Origin: Bacteroidota bacterium
GTDB taxonomy: Bacteria > Bacteroidota > Bacteroidia > NS11-12g > UBA955
Assembly: GCA_005788145.1 (NCBI GenBank)
Contig: SXYY01000160.1
Coordinates: 1 to 9,243 of the forward strand
DNA length: 9,243 nucleotides
Direction of reading: 5' to 3'
Part shown: positions 1 to 4,302 of the stretch, one piece after another
How the letters are laid out: every line of letters starts with the position of its first letter
Position numbering within the stretch: position 1 is the first letter of the stretch
Program-made: the position numbers and the translations under genes
The notes under the pieces: generated by a model
What the model was told of the DNA's origin: nothing
Database searches by the model: none
What the model saw: only the letters and a program-made list of their open reading frames with translations

Positions 1-633
1 CTGTTGGCGGTGGGATTGGTGATGGGGATCAGTGCGATGTTCTTGAATTCGGGCGATGGGATGACAACCCAGCAGGCAGTGCAAAAGGGGATAGAGGCGC
101 GCACGGGGATGGCCACTGTGGGAGCGATGGGGGGCGATGGTGCTCAGGTTGCAGTGTCGGGGTCTGCGGGGGCACGGGATTTGGCGGCGGAGTTTACGGA
201 GCCGCTGAGCAATTTGCCTTATTTTGAAATTATAGGGGTGTTTTTACTCTTTTTTGTGGGGGGATATTTGTTGTATTCGAGCATTTGTGCGGCCATTGGG
301 TCGGCTGTGAATCAGGAGTCCGACGTGCAGCAGTTTATGATGCCGGTGACGTTGCCCTTGGTTTTTGGGTTTGTGATTGCCCAAACGGTGGCGTTGAAAG
401 CGCCGCATGGGGCCATGGCCAAGTTGTTTTCGATGATTCCGCTAACCAGTCCCATTGTGATGGTTGTGCGGGCGCCGTTTGGAGTGCCATTGAGCGAATT
501 GGCTTTGAGTTTTGGTCTGCTGGTGCTGATGTTTGTGCTGATGGTGTGGCTGAGTAGCCGCATTTACCGCATCGGTATCTTGAGCTATGGCAAGAAGCCC
601 ACGTGGAAAGACTTGTGGAAGTGGTTGCGTTAG
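1..633 (+). CDS. ABC-2 type transporter permease, C-terminal part
   Basis: This is the 3' part of an inner-membrane permease of the ABC-2 (NatB-like) type, which pairs with an ATPase to export a substrate; the substrate cannot be told. The frame is open to the left edge, so the start lies outside and about 210 residues remain. What is visible is the end of one membrane helix (residues 1-16), an extracytoplasmic loop (about 17-73) that is rich in Gly, Ala and Ser, a helix at about 76-100 containing GGYLLYSSICAAIGSAVNQE, a helix at about 113-131 after the QQFMMP segment, a short hydrophobic stretch around SPIVMV, and a last helix before the basic tail SYGKKPTWKDLWKWLR. The YSSICAAIGSAVNQESD stretch and the short basic tail are familiar from ABC-2 permeases of Bacteroidota. 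The ATPase gene would be expected just upstream, outside the window. The DNA is strikingly G-rich on this strand. Confidence 0.88.
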   Translation: MLAVGLVMGISAMFLNSGDGMTTQQAVQKGIEARTGMATVGAMGGDGAQVAVSGSAGARDLAAEFTEPLSNLPYFEIIGVFLLFFVGGYLLYSSICAAIGSAVNQESDVQQFMMPVTLPLVFGFVIAQTVALKAPHGAMAKLFSMIPLTSPIVMVVRAPFGVPLSELALSFGLLVLMFVLMVWLSSRIYRIGILSYGKKPTWKDLWKWLR

Positions 634-641
634 TGTCGGGG

Positions 642-661
642 AGCGCCAGTGTTAGCGCCAG
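642..661. repeat. Short direct repeat AGCGCCAG x2
   Basis: Two identical 8-bp copies of AGCGCCAG (642-649 and 654-661) lie 12 bp apart in the 68-bp gap between two convergent genes. They are direct, not inverted, so they do not form a terminator stem. No T-tract or other terminator is visible in this gap on either strand. Confidence 0.35.
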
Positions 662-701
662 AGTGGATTGCGCGTTTGACGGGTTTTGAGGTTGCTGATT
701 C

Positions 702-1466
702 CTAAAGGGTGTAAGTTAAGCCATAGGCCAGACCAATGGAGTTGATGCCCGCACCGAGTTCTGCGTGGTAACCAAAATTTCTCAAGCCTTTGAAGTGTTG
801 TTTGATGCCAAGGATTGTGACTTGAAACCCATTCAAGTCCACGCCGCCATTGAAGGCAGGGATGTAAGAGGTGGACGAGTCGTAGTTCATCCGAACGGTG
901 TTGTAATCAATTCGGCTGTTGCCGAGGGCGATGCCTGAATACAGGGCGTAGCTCCTTTTGGCGGAATTTTTAATTTTCCAGGCGTAGTCGATACTGGCCA
1001 AGAAGGAGTTGAGTTTAACCACGTATTGGAAGTAGCCGTATTGGTTGATGCGGTCGAAGTCGGGGTAGGCCAGGGTGTCGGACGTGACTTCGGCCCAAGT
1101 GTATTTGATGCCCATGGTCCAGCGGTCGCGGAAATGGTATTGGTAACCGATGGTGGTGGGTTTGGCGGTAAGGAGCGAGTTGCCAACATTGCCGAAATTG
1201 GGTTCAAGTTCTTGTTGAAGTCCGTTGCCGATGGTGTTGACGAGCGCATTGGAGTTGTTGGTCCACATAAAAGTCATGGCCTCTTTTTGGATGGGGTGAA
1301 GGGTTCTTTTTTTGGCGATGGTTTTTACCGCGGGGGATGTATTTGCGGTGGTGTTTGCATCTTTGGCAGTCGTGTCAAGGCCACCATACTGGGCGATAGC
1401 GGGTTTCATGGTGAAAATGGCGATGGCAAAAATTGTGGCGATGGATTTCCAGTGCTTTACGAACAT
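702..1466 (-). CDS. Putative small outer-membrane beta-barrel protein
   Basis: A 254-residue protein of unknown function that I would expect in the outer membrane. Residues 1-25 form a clear signal peptide: basic start (K4, H5, K7), hydrophobic core IATIFAIAIF and a cleavage site A23-I24-A25|Q26. After a Thr/Ala/Asn/Lys-rich linker (about 30-60), the rest alternates polar and hydrophobic residues with aromatic girdles, for example TIGYQYHF, WTMGIKYTWAEV, YGYFQYVVKL, FLASIDYAWKI, SYALYSGIALG and the closing GINSIGLAYGLTYTL, consistent with about eight strands of a small barrel. The last residue is Leu, not the classical Phe. The ATG at 1464-1466 is chosen because it gives a proper signal peptide. 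The gene stands alone on the minus strand, convergent with the permease and divergent from yceI. No specific family is recognised; a channel, adhesion or assembly role are all possible. Confidence 0.78.
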   Translation of the reverse strand: MFVKHWKSIATIFAIAIFTMKPAIAQYGGLDTTAKDANTTANTSPAVKTIAKKRTLHPIQKEAMTFMWTNNSNALVNTIGNGLQQELEPNFGNVGNSLLTAKPTTIGYQYHFRDRWTMGIKYTWAEVTSDTLAYPDFDRINQYGYFQYVVKLNSFLASIDYAWKIKNSAKRSYALYSGIALGNSRIDYNTVRMNYDSSTSYIPAFNGGVDLNGFQVTILGIKQHFKGLRNFGYHAELGAGINSIGLAYGLTYTL

Positions 1467-1530
1467 GGTACCAATTTAAACTTCTTTTGGGAGTTTTTGT
1501 CGATACGGGGCGGTTTTCGTCGGATGGTTG

Positions 1531-1561
1531 TTGCGATTGTGGAATGTTTTCACGATATTTG
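1531..1561 (+). promoter_or_regulatory. Candidate promoter of the YceI gene
   Basis: A near-consensus Bacteroidota -7 element, GATATTTG (1554-1561; 5 of 6 fixed positions of TAnnTTTG), is preceded by TTG (1531-1533) with a 20-bp spacer, within the usual range. It would start transcription about 14 nt before the ATG at 1582, giving a short A-rich leader. This is inferred from pattern only. Confidence 0.5.
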
Positions 1562-1573
1562 TTGTAACAAATA
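1556..1573. promoter_or_regulatory. Perfect palindrome in divergent promoter region (candidate operator)
   Basis: The arms TATTTGTT (1556-1563) and AACAAATA (1566-1573) are exact reverse complements around a GT centre. The left arm overlaps the -7-like element GATATTTG facing yceI. The right arm, read on the minus strand, gives TTTATTTG (1575-1568; 5 of 6 fixed positions), a possible -7 element facing the barrel gene, though its best upstream TTG is only 15 bp away. A dimeric regulator bound here could control both genes. The inverted repeat is seen directly; its function is inference. Confidence 0.45.
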
Positions 1574-1581
1574 AAAACGAT

Positions 1582-2130
1582 ATGACAACACAATCTATGG
1601 CACAATGGAACTTGGATCCTACGCACAGCGAGGCACAGTTCAAGGTTAAGCACTTGGTAATTTCTACAGTTACTGGTACTTTCAAGCAGTTCACAGCGTC
1701 TTTGCACGCGGCCAGCAGCAAAGATTTTTCGGGTGCATCTGTAACTTTCAGCGCTTCTGTTGATTCAATTGATACGAACAATGCAGACCGCGATGGTCAT
1801 TTGAAGTCGGGCGAATTTTTCGATGCGGCTCAGTTCCCTAGCATTGATTTCAGCAGTACTTCTTTTGAGAAGGTATCTGATAGTGAGTATAACGTGATGG
1901 GTGATTTGACCATCAAGGGCATTACCAATAAGGTTGCTTTGAAGGCCGAGTTTGGTGGCGAAATGGTTGATCCATGGGGCAATCACAAAATTGGTTTTGA
2001 GGTAACAGGCGTTGTGAAGCGCGAGGAGTTTGGTTTGACTTGGAGTGCGGTGACTGAGGCTGGTGGTGTAGTGGTTGGCAGCGACGTGAAGTTATTGTTC
2101 AACGTGCAGTTTGCGCCAGCGCAAGCCTAA
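1582..2130 (+). CDS. YceI family protein (lipocalin-like, polyisoprenoid-binding family)
   Basis: A 182-residue member of the YceI family, an extended beta-barrel related in shape to lipocalins; structurally studied members hold a long isoprenoid chain in the barrel. Family marks run through the whole protein: WNLDPTHSEAQFKVKHL with STVTGTF at the start, the central DRDGHLKSGEFFDA (D69 to A82) followed by FPSIDF, then GDLTIKGITNKV, DPWGNHKIGFEV, KREEFGLTWSAVTEAGG and VVGSDVKLLFNVQF at the end. No signal peptide is present, so it is predicted cytoplasmic, unlike the E. coli periplasmic namesake. ATG 1582 is chosen over an in-frame TTG at 1528, which would begin inside the promoter and add a non-family extension; ATG 1597 is an alternative. 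It appears to be monocistronic: its own promoter lies upstream and an intrinsic terminator downstream. Base use is balanced between G and C, unlike the G-rich genes around it, which may reflect stronger expression. Confidence 0.93.
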   Translation: MTTQSMAQWNLDPTHSEAQFKVKHLVISTVTGTFKQFTASLHAASSKDFSGASVTFSASVDSIDTNNADRDGHLKSGEFFDAAQFPSIDFSSTSFEKVSDSEYNVMGDLTIKGITNKVALKAEFGGEMVDPWGNHKIGFEVTGVVKREEFGLTWSAVTEAGGVVVGSDVKLLFNVQFAPAQA

Positions 2131-2135
2131 GTTTG
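2128..2135 (+). promoter_or_regulatory. Candidate -7 promoter element overlapping the yceI stop codon
   Basis: TAAGTTTG matches TAnnTTTG at every fixed position and includes the yceI stop codon TAA. The nearest upstream TTTG (2110-2113) is only 14 bp away, short for the -33 partner, so the match may be fortuitous. If active, its transcript would start near 2140 and run through the hairpin at 2158-2189 before reaching the perM start at 2202. Confidence 0.3.
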
Positions 2136-2157
2136 TTTCATAAATACTGTAAACGGT

Positions 2158-2189
2158 GGCCGCGTTGCGCGCGGCCCCAGTTTTTTTTT
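2158..2189 (+). terminator. Intrinsic terminator after yceI, abutting the perM start
   Basis: A perfect 7-bp GC-only stem, GGCCGCG (2158-2164) with CGCGGCC (2170-2176), closes a TTGCG loop. It is followed by CCAG and nine T (2181-2189), the textbook form of a rho-independent terminator. It lies 27 nt after the yceI stop and ends only 12 nt before the ATG of the next gene, leaving no room for a complete promoter between them. Confidence 0.88.
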
Positions 2190-2201
2190 GTTTCTTTGTG
2201 T

Positions 2202-3257
2202 ATGCAGCAATCGAAAATCCGACAGAATAGCTTCTTGTTGCTGTTGGTCGTTTTTGGACTATTCATCGCCTCCCAGTTGTTGGGTTTTTTATCGGGCTTT
2301 CTCGGTGCACTTACCCTGTATTTTTTTCTGCTTAAACCGCAAGATTTTTTGGAAAAACGGTATCGCTTGAGCAAAGTGAAGTCCACAATCTTGTTGTTGC
2401 TTGGCAGCTTTATGCTGATTGTTGTCCCTGCGGGACTGATCATCGGCGAGGTTACCGCTCGTTTGGCCGAAGTGGTATCGCACAGTCAAGAAGTACTGCA
2501 ATCCATCAATGCCTTCATTACCCAACAAGAACAGCGTTTTGGATTTGAAATCCTCACGGCTGAGAACCTCAAGCAAGCCTCTGCTTATGTGACTGCCGCC
2601 GCTACCTCCACCGTGGGCGTCATTGCCAATTCTTTTGCCACTGTAGCCGTGATGTATTTGGTGCTTTATTTCATGCTGATTAATCGCCGAGCGATGGAAG
2701 CTTGGTTCTATGCGTATTTGCCGCTGGAGGACAATCATGTTTCGCTGATTGGCAAAGAGCTCAATGCCTTGGTGGTGTCGAATGCGGCTGGGATTCCAGC
2801 AACCGCCTTTGTGCAAGCCATTCTCGCTGTGATTTGCTACGCCATTTTGGGGGTAGATGATTTGTTGTTTTGGTTCTGTGCTACCGCAATCGCGGCGATT
2901 ATTCCGTTGGTGGGAGCGAGCATCGCTTACATGCCCTTGGCGGTGTTGCAGTATACTTCCGGACATACAACGCAGGCCTGGGTGATCTTGGTCTTTGGTT
3001 TGGTGGTGTTGGGTACGGTTGACAATTTGGTGCGCTTGTATATTCAAAACAAATGGGGCGATGCCCATCCGCTGATTACCATTTTTGGGGTGATCATGGG
3101 TGTGAATATTTTTGGGTTCATGGGTTTGATTTTTGGGCCGATTTTGATCAGTTTGTTCATTCTGTTGGTGAAAATTTACATGCGTGAGTTTCATGTGGCC
3201 GGAATGACTTTGCCCACAGATGTGGATGTAGCGAGGGAGAATCATGTCGATTTATAA
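2202..3257 (+). CDS. AI-2E / PerM family transporter-like membrane protein
   Basis: A 351-residue inner-membrane protein of the AI-2E (PerM/TqsA/YdiK) family, whose members have been linked to autoinducer-2 release, cation/proton exchange or unknown export; the substrate here cannot be told from sequence. Length and layout fit the family: two N-terminal helices (about 10-42), a helix at about 60-80, a charged soluble segment with EVVSHSQEVLQ and ITQQEQRFGFE, helices through YLVLYFMLINRR, and a conserved C-terminal half. The family signature is present as TVDNLVRLYI (D274-N275), then KWGDAHPLITIFGVIMG and GFMGLIFGPILI (G312-P313). ATG 2202 is chosen because an upstream in-frame TTG at 2133 would place the terminator hairpin inside the gene and add a non-hydrophobic, arginine-rich extension. 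The 3' end overlaps the pentapeptide gene by 14 nt, so the two are probably co-transcribed and translationally coupled. Confidence 0.9.
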   Translation: MQQSKIRQNSFLLLLVVFGLFIASQLLGFLSGFLGALTLYFFLLKPQDFLEKRYRLSKVKSTILLLLGSFMLIVVPAGLIIGEVTARLAEVVSHSQEVLQSINAFITQQEQRFGFEILTAENLKQASAYVTAAATSTVGVIANSFATVAVMYLVLYFMLINRRAMEAWFYAYLPLEDNHVSLIGKELNALVVSNAAGIPATAFVQAILAVICYAILGVDDLLFWFCATAIAAIIPLVGASIAYMPLAVLQYTSGHTTQAWVILVFGLVVLGTVDNLVRLYIQNKWGDAHPLITIFGVIMGVNIFGFMGLIFGPILISLFILLVKIYMREFHVAGMTLPTDVDVARENHVDL

Positions 3258-3813
3258 TTACGATCAACAATTTGAGCATATTCATGCTTTAGAAACGCCT
3301 TTTGAATTGGGGGAATACGAAGAATGCGTTTTTTCTCATGTTGATTTTGGCGGCGCCAATCTCACCGATTTTAATTTCTCGGGTTGTGTGTTTGAGCATT
3401 GTAATTTGAGCGGGGTGCGATTGGACGGTGCGATTTTGCGCGATTGTAAATTTGAGCATTGCAAGTTGCTGGGACTTCGGTTCGAGACCTGTAATACGCT
3501 TATTTTTTCGGTGTCGTTCGCAGACTGCCTGCTTGATCATTCATCGTTCTATCAACTCAAAATCAAGAAAATGCCCCTACTGCGTTGCAGTTTGAAGGAG
3601 GTTGATTTTACGGAAGCCGATTTGAGCGAGGTCAATTTTGCCGATTGCAATCTCATGGACGCGCTGTTTGATCGGACCATATTGGAGAAGGCGAATTTTA
3701 CCACAGCGCAATATTATCGCATCGATCCCAATACCAACAACATCAAAAAGGCCAAGTTCTCCTTGGATGGATTGCCTGGCCTGTTGTCGTCCTACAACAT
3801 CGAGATTTTGTAG
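3244..3813 (+). CDS. Pentapeptide-repeat protein, Qnr/MfpA-like
   Basis: A 189-residue right-handed quadrilateral beta-helix protein. The central Leu/Phe/Ile of the repeat falls exactly every five residues from F30 to F80, then, after a two-residue jump, every five again from I87 to F152, about 25 repeats or six coils. Cys occupies the i-2 position repeatedly (C28, C48, C53, C68, C73, then C95, C115, C135). The C-terminus leaves the helix and ends GLPGLLSSYNIEIL, resembling the dimer-forming tails of Qnr-type proteins. Family members such as Qnr and MfpA mimic DNA and bind DNA gyrase, giving quinolone protection; that role is possible here but not shown, since many pentapeptide proteins have other or unknown partners. 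It has no signal peptide, so it is cytoplasmic. It starts inside the 3' end of perM (shared stretch ATGTCGATTTATAA), arguing for one operon. A duplicated FEHC segment (residues 50-53 and 70-73) is exactly one coil apart. Confidence 0.88.
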   Translation: MSIYNYDQQFEHIHALETPFELGEYEECVFSHVDFGGANLTDFNFSGCVFEHCNLSGVRLDGAILRDCKFEHCKLLGLRFETCNTLIFSVSFADCLLDHSSFYQLKIKKMPLLRCSLKEVDFTEADLSEVNFADCNLMDALFDRTILEKANFTTAQYYRIDPNTNNIKKAKFSLDGLPGLLSSYNIEIL

Positions 3814-3819
3814 GTTAAT

Positions 3820-3833
3820 GTGACTTTGGTCAC
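3820..3833. repeat. Small inverted repeat after the pentapeptide gene
   Basis: GTGAC (3820-3824) and GTCAC (3829-3833) are perfect 5-bp arms around TTTG, starting 7 nt after the pentapeptide stop codon. No T-tract follows, so it is not a standard intrinsic terminator; it may be a weak RNA stem or a protein site. Confidence 0.35.
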
Positions 3834-3870
3834 CATGGGGCGTTGTTCGTCGAAGAGATTGCGGCTTTTA

Positions 3871-3895
3871 TAGTACTTTGTATTGCATAGTACTA
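3871..3895. promoter_or_regulatory. Dyad operator of the padR operon
   Basis: TAGTACT (3871-3877) and AGTACTA (3889-3895) are perfect inverted arms, each containing the self-complementary hexamer AGTACT. Three of the five inner pairs also match around the centre at 3883, giving 10 of 12 symmetric pairs. The dyad covers the likely -33 TTG (3883-3885) of the padR promoter. Since PadR proteins are dimers that usually repress their own genes from such dyads, this is the probable PadR site; binding itself is inference. Confidence 0.65.
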
Positions 3896-3914
3896 AAATT
3901 CTACACTATCTTTG
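3883..3914 (+). promoter_or_regulatory. Promoter of the padR-pspC operon
   Basis: TATCTTTG (3907-3914) is a perfect match to the Bacteroidota -7 element TAnnTTTG, with TTG at 3883-3885 and a 21-bp spacer. The padR ATG begins at 3919, only 4 nt after the element ends, so the transcript should start at or very near the start codon. Confidence 0.75.
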
Positions 3915-3918
3915 CAGC

Positions 3919-4266
3919 ATGGATTTGGAAAACACCCAATCGCAGATGCGCAAAGGCATATTGGAATACTGCATCTTGCAGATTATCTCGCAGGGGGCCT
4001 GTTATTCTTCAGATATCCTGGATCGGCTGAAGCAGGCGAAATTGCTGGTAGTGGAGGGTACTTTGTATCCCTTGCTCACCCGCCTAAAAAATGGGGGACT
4101 GCTCAGTTATCGTTGGGAAGAATCTAAATCAGGACCACCGCGTAAATATTTTGAATTAACGCCGGAGGGACAGTCCTTTTTATCCTCGTTGCAGGCCACC
4201 TGGACCGAGTTGCAATTCGCCGTTGAGCACGTTTCGCAAAATCCCGAATCGGCCTCGGCAAATTAG
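3919..4266 (+). CDS. PadR family transcriptional regulator
   Basis: A 115-residue PadR regulator of the short subfamily (winged helix plus one C-terminal dimer helix). Visible parts are the family opening QMRKGILEYCILQIIS (residues 9-24), the helix YSSDILDRLKQAKL (29-42), the recognition region VEGTLYPLLTRLKNGGLL (45-62), the wing WEESKSGPPRKYFELTPEG (66-84), and the amphipathic C-terminal helix from about 85. PadR proteins are usually repressors that release DNA on sensing a small molecule or stress; the signal here is unknown. ATG 3919 is chosen because an in-frame ATG at 3883 would lie inside the operator and run through the -7 element. The dyad at 3871-3895 over its own promoter suggests autoregulation. 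The pspC gene starts 36 nt downstream with no promoter between them, so the pair is almost certainly one operon, a recurring arrangement in Bacteroidota. Confidence 0.94.
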   Translation: MDLENTQSQMRKGILEYCILQIISQGACYSSDILDRLKQAKLLVVEGTLYPLLTRLKNGGLLSYRWEESKSGPPRKYFELTPEGQSFLSSLQATWTELQFAVEHVSQNPESASAN

Positions 4267-4302
4267 AAATCAATACATCAAACAGAAAACCCATCATAAC
4301 CC

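Noticed and set aside
159..178. Possible G-quadruplex in the permease gene.
   Set aside because: Only three runs of at least three G (159-162, 168-172, 176-178) lie within short loops; the fourth run is missing, so it is better explained by general G-richness of the strand.
642..661. The repeated AGCGCCAG as a bidirectional terminator between convergent genes.
   Set aside because: The copies are direct, not inverted, and no T-tract is present on either strand.
1026..1574. A 182-codon open frame on the plus strand opposite the barrel gene.
   Set aside because: It is antisense to a gene with a clear signal peptide and strand pattern, its product is a low-complexity Gly/Val-rich sequence with no domain, and it runs through the divergent promoter region.
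2133..2201. N-terminal extension of perM from an in-frame TTG.
   Set aside because: It would put the intrinsic terminator inside the gene and add an Arg/Cys-rich leader foreign to the family; ATG 2202 gives the normal family length.
2289..3245. A 318-codon open frame on the minus strand opposite perM.
   Set aside because: Its product is a His/Gln/Asn-rich sequence typical of the complement of a membrane-protein gene; the plus-strand frame has clear AI-2E family motifs.
3883..3918. N-terminal extension of PadR from ATG 3883.
   Set aside because: It starts inside the operator dyad and reads through the consensus -7 element; the family opening begins after the ATG at 3919.
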